DNA of 64,000 nt from Gentiana macrophylla (taxonomy: Eukaryota > Streptophyta > Magnoliopsida > Gentianales > Gentianaceae): positions 49,913,073-49,977,072 of the forward strand of contig CM047808.1 of NCBI GenBank assembly GCA_026214975.1, given 5' to 3'. The stretch's first letter is position 1; each line of letters starts with the position of its first letter. The position numbers and the translations under genes were made by a program. Below the pieces are notes generated by a model. The model was not told the DNA's origin and did not search any database. It saw nothing but the letters and a program-made list of their open reading frames with translations. Shown piece after piece: positions 35,635-46,585 of this stretch.

Positions 35635-35860
35635 TAGTAGTTTTAAAAAGTTTGGGGAAATATAAAAATATGAATATCTTGTGGTAGTAAAACCTTTTTG
35701 GCAAAAGTGTTTTTTTTTATTATAAAAAATTTGAAATGCAAGTGTGGTGTCATGGTAGATTTGAAAATTTTGAAATAGTAAGTGTGGTGTAAGAGATAGA
35801 TGTCACCTTTTTTTTTCCCATTAAAGTGTGGTGTAGTGATATATTTGCAATGATACGGAT

Positions 35861-36401
35861 TAGGGGTGTCTGCAGTTGCTCATTCGGATCGATTAATGGT
35901 CAGAATCAAATCGAACCGAAATTTTCGGTTAATTGAAAATCGAACCAAACCGAACCGTTTGTAAAAGAAAACTAAGCCGAACTGAACTGAAATAACCGGT
36001 TCGGTTAACCGAAAACTTGAAAAAAAATCAAAAGTAAATAAATAGAGATAACCGAACCGAACCGAAATAACCGGTTGATTAACTGAAAAACCAAACCGAA
36101 ATAACCAAATTTCATCCAAATTATACAATTACAATAGTTTAATTCACTATATGGTTATAAACGGTTCGATTTTTCTATTTGGTTTTGGTTCGGTTCGGTT
36201 CGGATATAAACGGTTTGGTTTTCGGTTTGGATTCGGTTCGGTTAGGTTTTCGGTTCGGTATAATTTACTGCACTAACCGTAACCAAACAAAAAATTCCGG
36301 ATTTCCCGTTTTGAAAACTGAAAACCGAACCGTAGGACTTAGTACCCGAACCGAATTACCCCGGTTCGATTCGGTTTTCGGATTATCCGTATACACCCCT
36401 A
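35861..36401. mobile_element. hAT-like non-autonomous element 2
   Basis: It starts TAGGGGTGT and ends ACACCCCTA, and has an interior dominated by repeats of TTCGGTT / AACCGAA in both orientations. The minus arm (about 40310) lacks it: ATGATACGAATAAAG is continuous there. No perfect 8-bp duplication is left: the flanks ATACGGAT and AGATTAAG share only a few bases. Short frames within are artefacts of the repeat. Confidence 0.7.
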
Positions 36402-36671
36402 AGATTAAGAATAAAGGCCTCAAAGAAGAAAAAAAATCGAAAACATTTTTGCAACATATTCTTGGAAACAGATATAATAGACAAACCAACAAGCAACCCC
36501 CGTTTTTCTTGAATCAAACTAAACAAAAAAAACTTCTTCAACTTGAATATTCTTTTGGGATCGATCCACCGACAGTTTTTAAAAGAAGACACACATATTT
36601 GTTAAAACATACACACAACAATATTATACATATATAGATAAAAGGTGACAGATGTTGATCGAGACATAATA

Positions 36672-36677
36672 TTTATT
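36672..36677 (-). terminator. Polyadenylation signal of the BAHD gene
   Basis: AATAAA on the minus strand, about 20 bases after the stop codon. The equivalent AATAAA is kept after the truncated copy at about 40050. Confidence 0.5.
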
Positions 36678-36694
36678 GTAACTAGGAAAGTCAA

Positions 36695-37948
36695 TCAAGC
36701 TGCTGTATATGACAGCAACTCCTCATCCGATTCAAACATAGCCATGTCTTCCAACTTAAGAGTCACCCAGGCGTCAATGCCACCTTCAGAAATCGAGTCC
36801 ATGAAAAAAACAAAGTTCAATAATGGAAGGGTCCCTGATCCGACCCATACCGGCTTTCCCCATCCGAAATCAGCTTCAAATAGAGGAAATCCGCAAAGAC
36901 TGGTGAACTGAAATGGCACCACCTCACCACTCATGTACTTGTTGACGTTATTACTAATGAAATTCAAACTTTGGCTTCTTCTCTGGATTCTAGCATCATA
37001 ATCTCCGTTAATACTGTGTATAGCTTCTCTCAGTTTTTTTACTACTCCATAATCACCTTCTTCTTCAATGGAATTAGGCACAGCGATTGCTAACTCGATC
37101 AAATTACCAAATGAATCATTGGTCAGTGGTGGGAAAAACCTTTTTCTGATATTAACAGCATGAATTATAAAGTAGATTCTTTTTGGGTCATCTTTTGTTT
37201 GAGTGGAAGCCATGAAACGAGTCCAAATAAAAGCTGTTAGGGCTTCTATTCTGGTTGCTGGTTCTATATGTGTGTACTTGTCTTTGAGTTCATTGATATT
37301 TGATGCAGAAAACATAAACCTCTTAGTGATGATATATTCCTTACTCACCATCCCAATTCTTGAATTGTATCCAGCCATATCTTTCGGTGGGAAAAGGGTT
37401 GCGCCATCGAATATTGGAGATTGAATATGAGCATCCCCACGTGAAATCGCTGCCCAGCTATTTACAAACCGGAATAAAGACACACCATCAACAAGTTTGT
37501 GAGAAACAGCAACCCCAATGGCCAGCCCACCGCATTTAAAAAAAGTTTCTTGGATAATGCAAAGATGTTCAAAATCATCAAGATTTGGAGGGAGAAGCAT
37601 ATCCAACTCCTGTGCAACGGGTTTCGTTATAACGTCGAAAAGGGTACAATTAGCTAGTGCTTCCACGTACGTGATGCCTTGGTCGTTGCAGTTGACATAA
37701 TTGTTGTCCACAAGACGTCCTGCAAGAGGATAGAACAAAGATAGGGTTTTTGATAAGGTAATTTTAAGTCGGCTTGATATCTCCGAGTGACTGAGGCTGT
37801 CGGTGGCGTTGTAGAAGAGGATGGGGGGCATAAAAACAGGTGGGGTCATTTGATCTGGGAAAGAGAGGTTGTAGTTGGATAGATCATTTGGAGTTGGAGA
37901 GGATGGAAGGATAATTTCTGTGGACTTAACTTCGATTTCAATCTTCAT
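36695..37948 (-). CDS. BAHD acyltransferase (vinorine synthase-like clade)
   Basis: A single uninterrupted ORF of 417 codons with no intron. It would transfer an acyl group from an acyl-CoA, often acetyl-CoA, to an alcohol or amine of a specialised metabolite in the cytosol. The catalytic motif HXXXD is present as HKLVD (His150, Asp154), YPLAGR is at 73-78 and DFGWG is intact at 360-364. The N-terminus has no targeting peptide. At 417 residues it is slightly shorter than the usual 430-460. Overall it looks closest to the clade with vinorine synthase and similar alkaloid or terpenoid acetyltransferases, but substrate cannot be read from sequence. A TATA-like box lies 120 bp upstream. It is the only intact host gene here, surrounded by transposons, and a 3' fragment is repeated in inverted orientation at 39853. 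Confidence 0.92.
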   Translation of the reverse strand: MKIEIEVKSTEIILPSSPTPNDLSNYNLSFPDQMTPPVFMPPILFYNATDSLSHSEISSRLKITLSKTLSLFYPLAGRLVDNNYVNCNDQGITYVEALANCTLFDVITKPVAQELDMLLPPNLDDFEHLCIIQETFFKCGGLAIGVAVSHKLVDGVSLFRFVNSWAAISRGDAHIQSPIFDGATLFPPKDMAGYNSRIGMVSKEYIITKRFMFSASNINELKDKYTHIEPATRIEALTAFIWTRFMASTQTKDDPKRIYFIIHAVNIRKRFFPPLTNDSFGNLIELAIAVPNSIEEEGDYGVVKKLREAIHSINGDYDARIQRRSQSLNFISNNVNKYMSGEVVPFQFTSLCGFPLFEADFGWGKPVWVGSGTLPLLNFVFFMDSISEGGIDAWVTLKLEDMAMFESDEELLSYTAA

Positions 37949-39850
37949 TTCTTATGCAGATTTTCGAAATTGACGGGGAGGGCTTATTGATTAGGCTGAA
38001 TCTTGATTGATTCTTGTATTTCAGTCGGTGTGGAGTGATAGCTTATACAAGGTGTTTTTTTCCCACAGGCATATATAATAGGAGGTCGAGAATTGTTTAT
38101 GCCACGACAAAATAGTTATAAAAATTGTCATAATACATTTTAACACCATTGATTTTTATGGAGTTTAAAAAAATTAATATGTCCTACATCATAATTAAGA
38201 GGCATTTATTCGTACCACACGTGATCTATCTGTTGTCTCACACTTACGGTGCAAAACAACATTTTAATAGAATTGACAATGTGAAAGTAGAGTGTAAGGC
38301 AATATTCGACTTCCCGCATTGTCGAATTGGAATCGGCACTGAGATGTTCGAATGTGGCTTTGTATATTCGATTTTCACATGATAGATTATATTGTATTGC
38401 ACAGGTTGCGTGGTACAAGACAGATGGGCTGGTACGAATAAAGATCCTTAATCAATAACACAAAAATGTGTGTTGTATTTTGTTCTGAACATTATTTTTA
38501 ACACCATCACTGCTCTACATTGGACGGATATAAGTATGAAAAACGAATATGGACACGATGCGTATTGGACCCACATATATCTTTCATTGTCTTGGCTTTC
38601 ACATTCTAAGCGTCTCAAAAATTGGAGTGGGCTGAGTGGATGGAGAATCCATTAAGGGCTGCAATCTAGTATCAAGGTATTTTGGAAGTGTTGTGGAAAA
38701 GTTTCAAGATTGGGAAGTATCGTTGGCAAATTGGATGAAGGCGGCTTGTTGAGTTTCGAGAAAGGGGCTTATCATGGTGGCTGTGTTGCTGTTTATATTT
38801 TGTCTTTTCGAGAAGGTTTGGGTTAGCAGATGTGATATGATGGTTGTTGTTTTAGCATTTTGAATGGGATCATGAAGTGCAGTTGTCTACCTATGAATTT
38901 TGCTGTTATTTTTAGCTGATCAAGTATGGAATATCCTGATGTCTGATGGCTGATTGTTTCGGCTGTATTTGGGTTGATTAGCTGTTGTATCATTTGCTGA
39001 AATTTAAAATATTTTATAATCCGTTTTTAGCATCTTGCTGATAATGAAATTTACTTGGCTGTAAAAAAAAAATAAAAAATAAAAAAAAAAAAACCTTTTC
39101 ATTCTACACAACAGTCAATTATGGAAAATGTATAGTATATTGTTAAATATTTGTGTTTGGTTGTGGTTAATTTAACTTATCTAAGTATATTATTTAATAC
39201 ATATAGTTATTTTATATAATGGAAGGTTGTTGCAACAAATAATTATGTTAGTTGGGGAGTGGACAGACGTCCTCCTATAAATCTCATGTAAATTAATGAC
39301 GGATGTAAATCTCATATAAAATGGAATATAATGTTTCACACGATTCTATGAAGCTATTAATTTTTTAATTTTTTTCGTGTGACATCGTTTAAAATTACTT
39401 TTTTTTCCTTAACATCTTCAAGGTACAAATACAAGAAACAAATTAGAATAAAATATAAATAAATAAATTGCTAGTAATTGTCTTCTAGAGCATGTTAAGC
39501 CCGTAAAATAAGTTGTAACTGACCTAAACTCTCGTAATTTATTCCTTTTCTCGCAGAGCAAGTAGAATCTTCTAGGTATCTTCTAAGCCTATATATTATT
39601 CATAATGTAAATTACATTTGTTTTCTCATATGAAAATGTATGAAAAATTGTTCATCCTTAAAGATGCATAGTTGAATAGAATTTAGTAAAACTATTTTAA
39701 TATATTTTTACGGGGAGAGTGATAACTAGAACAGTGATATGGGTAGAATCCAAAAATTATACATATTGCTCAAATTGGGTCTCAAACAAGTTAAGTTGTC
39801 TAATGGGCTAACATCAATAACAATCCGACCTCATTCAGGGACCTCACTCT
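37949..39850. other. BAHD upstream spacer; possible retroposed fragment
   Basis: No gene recognised. The segment ending at 39062-39093 in an A-rich tail (AAAAAAAAATAAAAAAT...) is preceded by GT-rich sequence (about 38640-39060) that looks like the 3' untranslated end of a LINE or a processed transcript. No target duplication was found. The region 39100-39850 is AT-rich and unremarkable. It forms the unduplicated centre of the inverted repeat. Confidence 0.35.
38071..38080 (-). promoter_or_regulatory. Candidate TATA box of the BAHD gene
   Basis: On the minus strand TATTATATATGCC lies about 123 bp upstream of the ATG, a normal spacing for a plant core promoter. Confidence 0.45.
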
Positions 39851-39852
39851 AA

Positions 39853-40035
39853 GCTGATTTCGGATGGGGAAAGCCGGCGGTATGGGTCGGATCAGGGACC
39901 CTTCCATTATTGAACTTTGTTTTTTTCATGGACTCGATTTCTGAACGTGGCATTGATGCCTGGGTGACTCTTAAGTTGGAAGACATGGCTATGTTTGAAT
40001 CTGATGAGGAGTTGCTGTCATATACAGCAGCTTGA
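39853..40035 (+). pseudogene. Truncated 3' copy of the BAHD gene
   Basis: It encodes ADFGWGKPAVWVGSG and on to SYTAA and a stop at 40033-40035, matching the last 59 codons of the gene at 36695-37948 with one inserted codon and a Gly-to-Arg change. The shared sequence continues 3' through AATAAA and beyond to about 40300. There is no start codon or catalytic His. It faces the intact gene tail-to-tail in opposite orientation, so read-through from either could produce RNA complementary to the other. Confidence 0.85.
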
Positions 40036-40917
40036 TTGACTTTCCTATTTACAATAAAGATTATGTCTCGATCAACATCTGTTACCTTTTATATATATAT
40101 GTATAATATTGTTGTGTGTATGTACTAACAAATATGTGTGTCTTCTTTTGAAACTGTCGGTGGATGGATCCCAAAAGAATATTCAAGTTGAAGTTTTTTT
40201 GTTTAGTTTGATTCAAGAAAAACGGGAGTTGCTTGTAGGTTTGTCCATTATATGGTATCTGTTTCCAAGAATATGTTGCAAAAATGTTCTCGTTTACTTT
40301 TTAAGGTCTTTATTCGTATCATAGTAAATATATCACTACACCACACTTTAATAAAAAAAAACGTGACATCTATCTTTTACATCATACCTATTATTTCAAA
40401 ATTTCCAAATCTATCAATACACCACATTTTCATTTCAAATTTTTTATGCAAAAACAAAAATACTTTTGCCAAAAAGGTTTTACAACCACAAGATATTCAT
40501 ATTTTTAAATTTCCCCAAACATTTTAAAATTTCAAAAACCCCCACCACCATAAAAAAATAAAATAAAATAAAAAAAACCGCTGCTCATCCCCGGTCCCCC
40601 ACGTTTCTCCTCTTTTAAACTTTTACTTCCTTGCTTCTTCTATAGAACTTATTAATGTTAAAAATGGAATGAAAGGTAAAGGACGGTGGATTTCGGTTCC
40701 GTTTACACATCTGGCAAAGATTGAAACGGTGGTGAAGAGTTGGGACTCATTTCTAAATGAGTGAAGAGTTGGGAGGGCTGATTTGGGGCAGAAAGTATGG
40801 GGTCGGGGTTTGTGGGGCCGGGAGGGACGTAACTGCAAATAGTTAGCAGCTTGTTTTGGGGAGGGCGGATTGGGGAAATCGGAGCGGCGGTTTCCGGTGA
40901 ATTTGGGATCCGGAGCA
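40036..40917 (-). repeat. Minus-arm flank with CACTA-like end
   Basis: Reverse complement of 36690-34430 without the two hAT-like elements. It holds no gene. It carries the empty sites for both hAT-like insertions (about 40310 and 40600). It ends at the target duplication GAGCA (40913-40917) of the Tat element. Confidence 0.75.
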
Positions 40918-41566
40918 TGATGATATCCGAGCCGAGTTACGTCACGTGTCACTCTTAGGGGTGCGTAATAAATGAGTAGTCCTTAATCTTAGGGCTTTAA
41001 GGGCCAGGGACCCCAGAAACCGAACAGTGGGCAGGTCGTTGACCCCAGGTGGGAGATCGGCATCAATTCCTCCCCAGACGCCTTGGTCGGTCCAGTGCAG
41101 CGAAGAGGAATTGCCCGGTTCACACCACGATAGCCTTGGGGCTGTTTAAAGACGCTCCGCACAACCCGGCTGATATTCCACATGACAGGTGATTAAAGTA
41201 AATAAGGAAAGAATCCTTAGTTATGAAGACTCCAATCTTGACATTAAATACGTCCATAATTATCTCTAAATAATAGGGATTAATGCATGTATATCCTTAG
41301 GGAATAATAATAAATTATAATACTTGCATAGCAAGTAATAGTGGCGAAAGGCCACCTATATAAGTAACCCTAAGGAACTACGGATGACTTGATTCCAATT
41401 TGATTATTGGATACGTAGGCAACTCTCAGAAACAACTTGAGAGCTCAGTCTATAAACATAACGAAATACGTTCTACTTTACAAAAACTAGGGCTTTTAGG
41501 GTTTACGATCTTTATCACATAGAAGATTGACCCGTATTAATTCTTGGATGATTTTCAGCATCGTCA
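40918..41566 (+). repeat. 5' LTR of the Tat element
   Basis: 649 bp, TGATGATATCCG to CATCGTCA. It matches 53444-54098 along its length with scattered changes. Confidence 0.88.
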
Positions 41567-41585
41567 ATTGGCGCTAGAAGGAGGG
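41567..41585 (+). other. Primer binding site of the Tat element
   Basis: ATTGGCGCTAGAAGGAGGG follows the LTR by one or two bases. TTGGCGCTAGAAGGAGGG is a recurrent primer site in plant Tat-like Gypsy elements. I do not assign the tRNA. Confidence 0.75.
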
Positions 41586-41623
41586 TACTTCTACTGATAA
41601 TTGATCGAAACATCCCCAGATTC

Positions 41624-42170
41624 ATGGAAACAGTCATGCCACCACCAAAGAATACTGGCAAGAGGACCGCAGATCCAAAGGATCCCACCCAACAAGGTGG
41701 AACGGCTTCAACCACACAGGGAGAAGCCCAGAAAAGAGTGAATACTACTGAAGATCAGCCTGATCCAGTACTCCAAGATCCAGCCAATCAGGCATTGGTT
41801 GAGGCTTTGAAAAATTTAGACAATTCCACTATCAAGGCAATTCTGGACGAAACACTCAAGGGAAGAGATCCTCCAGAAATACCAGACTCATATCTTCAAC
41901 AACAGGCTCCATAACAGCTGAAGATCATGGAATCGAGTGCCCCACGGAATATGAGAATACACGTCAACCTAACGATACGTCCAAGGACGAATTGGACACC
42001 CTGCTAGGAAGACGATCAGAAGAGCTGCTCTGTGCATCGCCGTTCACCGCGCACATCGACAACTATCCCTGACCAGCATGTTTTAAGATCCCTAAGATCG
42101 ACCGTTATGATGGATCCAAGGATCCTTACGACCACATGTATCAGTACATCTCACACATGAATCTGTACAA
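41624..42170 (+). pseudogene. Tat gag, N-terminal part
   Basis: ATG at 41624 (METVMPPPKN...). A Pro/Lys/Gln-rich start leads to a stop at 41912. Coding-like sequence continues in other frames to KIPKIDRYDGSKDPYDHM (about 42090), the usual start of the Gypsy gag core. It is interrupted at 42170 by a solo LTR. Confidence 0.7.
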
Positions 42171-44009
42171 TGTTAGGTGTGATGCCCGAAAGACAATTTT
42201 GTAATTGTTTTATTTAATAAATGAAATGATATTGTTATTCATATTTATTATTCTCATATTCACCGATGTGACAATAGTAATTACACTACAGAAAACCCTA
42301 AAGTATATCGTTTATGTAATCACTTAACTCAGTGTATGGGATATACACAGGAGGATTGAGTTAGTGAAGATGTACTTAAAATACAATTAGCCCGTAGTGA
42401 AGTTAATCGAGAGTATCGGGTCTCTCCTTTAACGTGCTATTAATGCGCCCGAGAACACAATAGGTGTGATTGTCTTATCGGACTTTCGTTAAGAGAACCT
42501 AATGGGGCATTTATATATGATAGATATATCATATAGAAATTTGGACCGATTTGATTAGAGTTCACGATATAATTCCGTAATCGAGAAGTCTTATCGAATC
42601 AATGGATGATCATATTTATGGATATATCTTAATCTCGAGGTGATCACGATCCAAGCCGCTTGAATCGAGTATGAAGTTTGACTTGACGGTTAAGGATTAC
42701 ACCGAGTCCGTGGTCCGAATTACCCCATCTTGGCATTGTCTTTGGATTGAGTGAGTAGTCCGTGTTATCACAGGATACGGAATCCATTCCTTCCATTTAT
42801 GGAAGTAGATAAGCGATTCACTTATTTGTTAATCCTAGAAAGCGATCGATCGCGCGAGTTCATATCATCACATCGATTGATCACGGTGAGTTGTATGAAT
42901 TAATTGATCACTAGGGGTTAATGGTAAATAAGGATAAGAGGTTCTAAAAAGGGTTAACGGTAACTTCCCGATTTAGAATGAGCGATCTATGGAGGATTAA
43001 TCCATATGTAATGATTATATCAATGGACGCTTATTATTATTCTCGTGAGGAGATAAATATAATCTCATAATCGGAGGAGTGCGATCACGGGATTATGGTG
43101 GCATATTCTGTGATTGATTTATCGAATATAATTATTCTATAATTATTTATTTGATTTATCGGAGCGATTATTAGTCCATGGTCCCCGACGTGCCTCCTAA
43201 TATAGCATAGCTATTCTCGGACGTCGAATCCTAATAATATTAATTTAGTTCTCGTTGGACTTTATTAAAACGATATGTGAATTAATTCTTTAGTGGACTA
43301 TTAAATTAGTTGGGCTAAATAATTAAATATGTGGAAAAGACATTTTCCATAATCTTGGCCCAATTATTGTGTGATGGCAAAATTAATATTGACTAGGTCA
43401 ATATTGTTAAATTTCGCCCCCCCTCTTTTAATATGGAACAAGAAATTATTTTCTTGTGATTAATAAGACATGTGCATAAAATATTTATTGGATAAATATT
43501 TATTGTAAGAAATAAAGATAAATATTATCCTAGATTTGTTCTAGAATATTATGGGATTATCTTTTATTTAATGGGATTATTATAATTGATTTTGTATTAA
43601 TTATTAAATCCTTGGAGGCTAAGTTTTACTCTCCTATATAAAGAGAGTTCTCCCAAGCCTTAACACACACTACAATTTTCGACTTCTACCTCTTAGAGAG
43701 GAGAAGGAAAATTTCGGCCAAGGGGAGAATAAGAGGGAAAATCTTGGAGATTTTTCCGGGTAGCATATCGGAAGGGTTCGAGTCGAGAATTTCCTTCCAC
43801 CGGGAGTTGCTTGGATCACACGTACGGAAGATCGTGGTGCTCTTCACGCTTTCCTTCGTTCATCCTATTGCGGTTCTTCAACTTGGATTTTGGGATCCAA
43901 GAGGTATGTTCTACAACCCCCTTGTAGATATAGATCTAGTTATTTTATTACGTGCATTATATAGATCTAGATCCTAAAATCGCTTCCGCTGCGGATGATA
44001 TTACTAACA
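42171..44009 (+). repeat. Solo LTR inserted in the Tat gag
   Basis: 1839 bp beginning TGTTAGGTGTGATG and ending ATTACTAACA, with a 5-bp target duplication TACAA on each side (42166-42170, 44010-44014). No internal sequence or second LTR. It is the product of recombination between the two LTRs of an earlier insertion, probably Copia given its long LTR. It contains the promoter-like TATATAAAGAGAG near 43636. The gag frame would be continuous without it. Its short ORFs are not believed. Confidence 0.85.
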
Positions 44010-44014
44010 TACAA

Positions 44015-44804
44015 CGCATCGGATGAGATAAAGTGCAAAGCTTTTCTTGCACGGCTAACAGGAAGAGCCATTGAGTGGTTCAACAAGATTCCGCCCAGAT
44101 CGATCTCTAATTTTGGTGCCTTAACTCAAAAGTTTGTCCATGCCTTCATTGCGGCTCGTCCATTCCAGAGAAATCAGACTCACATGTTGACTCTGAAACA
44201 GAAGCATGAAGAGTCAGTACTGCACTTTATTAAATGTTTTAATGAAGAATCCGCACAGGTACATGATGCAAATGACCGATTGCTGGTCGCCTCTTTCGTG
44301 GCAGGTCTGTGAGACGTACGGCTTCACGCCAAACTCAACAGTCAACTCCCTCAGACAATGGAAGAATGTCTAGATGTTGCCTATAAACATTGCCAGGGGG
44401 AAGAAGCGAACAGGCTTAAAAGAGACATGGAAAAGGGTGAAGTCAAGAAGAACAGATCTGAAGTGAAATCTGAGAAGAAAAGAAATTCAGTCTGGGATAG
44501 GGTGACTACACCTATCTCTGATCGGCTAGGGAAGAAAGGAGCTATGCAGGACAGGGATTTCATCCTTTTGAACAGGTCTCGCGAACAGGTCCTTGCAATC
44601 ATGCAAAGAAAAGGCATCGCCAAAACTCCACCCCCAATGAAGGGACCCAGAGAAAGAAGAAACCCCAACCAATATTTCAAATATCACCCGGACGTGGGAC
44701 ATGATTCAGAAAAGTGCAAAGATTTAATCAGAGATATTGATGCGGCAGTAATGGAAGGAAAGCTTGATGAAGTCGTAGATCGGTCTCAAAATGATGAACC
44801 ATAG
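44015..44804 (+). pseudogene. Tat gag, C-terminal part
   Basis: It reads on from 42170 with the gag core: CKAFLARLTGRAIEWF, PRSISNFGALTQKF, RPFQRNQTHMLTLKQ and a stop at 44310, then the second half (44358-44804) with Lys/Glu-rich sequence, CKYHPDVGHDSEKC-like zinc-binding residues (YFKYHPDVGHDSEKCKD) and a stop at 44802. These are the retrotransposon gag domain and an altered knuckle. It is the structural protein of the particle. At least one nonsense mutation. Confidence 0.8.
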
Positions 44805-44900
44805 GGTCGGCGTGAATTTAAGCGTCGGAATAACAATGACAGAGATAACCGAGAGGAATATCGCCGGAGAAGGGATCATTCTCCAGATCCTGATGGTCAC

Positions 44901-45410
44901 GTGGACAACCGCCCTATGAATACGATCAATACGATCTCAGGAGGGCCAAACAACGTACAAAGATCAGAAGATACTAGCAGCATCAGGTCTACTGCCCCTA
45001 CTTCCACGAACAAAAGGCAAAGAATGTCAGGAGAAGTCGTATATGGTCCAAGAGATTCACTACCATTGGTAGTTAACAAAGAAGGATTGGTAATAGAGGC
45101 TTTGATCAGCAAAAATTGGATAAAGCAAATATGCATAGACACTGGCAGTGCTGTGAACGTCCTCTACTATAATGTGTTCAGAGCTATGAAGGTTAATGAT
45201 GCTGAACTGACCCCCGTTTCAGCTCCTCTATTCGGCTTCTCTTGACCCCCTGTTCATCCGTTGGGGCTGATCAAACTCCTTACCTCTCTTGGAGATAGAA
45301 CCAGGGGCAAGACACTGATGGTAGATTACATAGTGGTGAAGGCGCCATCAGTGTACAACGTTATAATAGGGGACCAGCTCTTATCGATCTCCGGGCTGTG
45401 ATCTCGCTAG
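44901..45410 (+). pseudogene. Tat aspartic protease
   Basis: The catalytic IDTGSAVNVLYY motif is at about 45135-45170, within a frame open from 44901 to a stop at 45243. The C-terminal IIGDQLLS segment lies beyond in another frame. It would cleave the polyprotein. Broken. Confidence 0.75.
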
Positions 45411-45667
45411 CTCATGTCAGCATTAAAATCCTGACAGGTGACGGTTCGTTAGAGATCAAAAGGGATGTGGAGACAGCCAGGAGCTGTTACACTGCAACAA
45501 TAAATGACAAAATAATGGTTCAACAGGTGAGTATTGAAGAACTACTTCGTGAAGATAAATAGAACTGGTCCTCAGAAGATCAAACGGAGGTTGTTTGCCT
45601 ATGGGACGGACAAGAGGACTCGATAGTTAATATAAGGGCATGGATTCCCGCCCCACTCAAGCAATCT

Positions 45668-46585
45668 TTGGTAAATCTCTTAAAAGAATTTAGGGATGTG
45701 TTTGCATGGAAAACAGAGGATATTCCAGGGTTATCCCCCGACCTGGCAGTTCATCGGTTAAAAATCGATCCGAGCAGGAAGCCCGTTCGCAAAAAGAAAC
45801 GACATTTCGCTGTTGAACGTATCTCAGCGATCAAGCAAGAGGTAACAAAACTATTGCAGGCCAACATAGTTAGAGAATTCATATATCCTGAATGGTTAGC
45901 AAACCCTGTGCAGGTCAAGAAACCAGATGGGAGCTGGAGGATGTGTGTGGATTTGACGGATCTGAACAAGGCATGTCCCAAGGACTATTATGCCGTACCG
46001 AAGATTGACCGTCTGGTAGACTCAATAGTGGGGTATGAGGTGTTCGCATTTTTGGATGCATACAGAGGATACCATCAGATCATAATGGATCTAGAAGATG
46101 TGGAGAAAACAGCCTTCGTAACCGAGTTTGGGACGTACTGCTACGTTACCATGCCTTTTGGACTAAAGAATGCATGAACAACTTACCAAAGGGCTGTCTA
46201 CAAAATATTCGCCGATCAGATCGGGAGATTTATGGAGGTGTACGTGGATGACCTCCTGATCAAGAGCAGGTCTCTTGATCAATACTTGAAGGATGTTAGT
46301 GAAGTGTTTGGAGTTCTAAGGAAAACTCAAATGAAGCTCAACCCCAAGAAATGTACATTTGGGGTCAGGTCAGGGAAGTTCCTAGGATACATGATATCTA
46401 GAGACGGAATTAGAGCGAACCCGGATAAAATTGATGCTTTGAAGACCATGTCTTCGCCAAATAATATCAAAGAAGTACAGTGCTTAACGGGACGAATAGC
46501 CGCTCTGAACAGGTTTCTATTGAGATCGGCTCACCGTGCCTTGCCTTTTTTCAAGATCTTGAGAAGAGCTAGTCCTTTTCAATAG
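45668..46585 (+). pseudogene. Tat reverse transcriptase
   Basis: It opens with a region containing VFAWKTEDIPGL and continues with QVKKPDGSWRMCVDLTDLNK (about 45915-45975), FLDAYRGYHQI and the YVDDLLIK catalytic box at about 46243. A stop at 46175 and a short gap split the domain just before YVDD. After it come NPKKCTFGVRSGKFLGYM and GRIAALNRFL, the RT thumb region. Confidence 0.88.

Larger units (their letters stand above)
33747..35838 (+). mobile_element. Putative CACTA-like element with subterminal repeats
   Basis: The right end reads AAAGTGTGGTGTAGTG, that is CACTACACCACAC on the other strand. The left end begins near CGCTGCACCACTTTACTA, a degenerate match. Both ends contain repeated CACCACA / TGTGGTG motifs every 30-50 bp (left 33755-33880, right 35735-35838), in opposite orientations. 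That is how CACTA elements carry subterminal transposase sites. No transposase is present. The same unit lies inverted in the minus arm (40338 to about 57350). Target duplication not established. Confidence 0.35.
31941..36880 (+). repeat. Plus arm of a large inverted duplication
   Basis: From AAATTAAGTCGATTTTG at about 31941 to the DFGWG codons of the BAHD gene at about 36880, this segment is collinear with the reverse complement of 58870-39851 once insertions are removed. Shared landmarks are the Copia gag/protease remnant, an LTR, the CTCGGTCTGTTTTTCCTGACAG region (33390), CACCACA-rich ends, the GGCTACGTGCTC junction (34438) and the BAHD 3' flank. The outer breakpoint here has unrelated sequence on its left. 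Confidence 0.8.

Noticed and set aside
36179..36637. 152-codon plus-strand ORF near the BAHD gene
   Set aside because: It spans TTCGGTT repeats of a hAT-like element and crosses its boundary. The repeat period creates open frames by chance.
36695..37700. Plus-strand ORFs opposite the BAHD gene
   Set aside because: They are shadows of the intact minus-strand coding frame with no motif of their own.
39853..40035. A second BAHD gene
   Set aside because: Only the last 59 codons are present; no start codon, HXXXD motif or promoter. It is a truncated copy.
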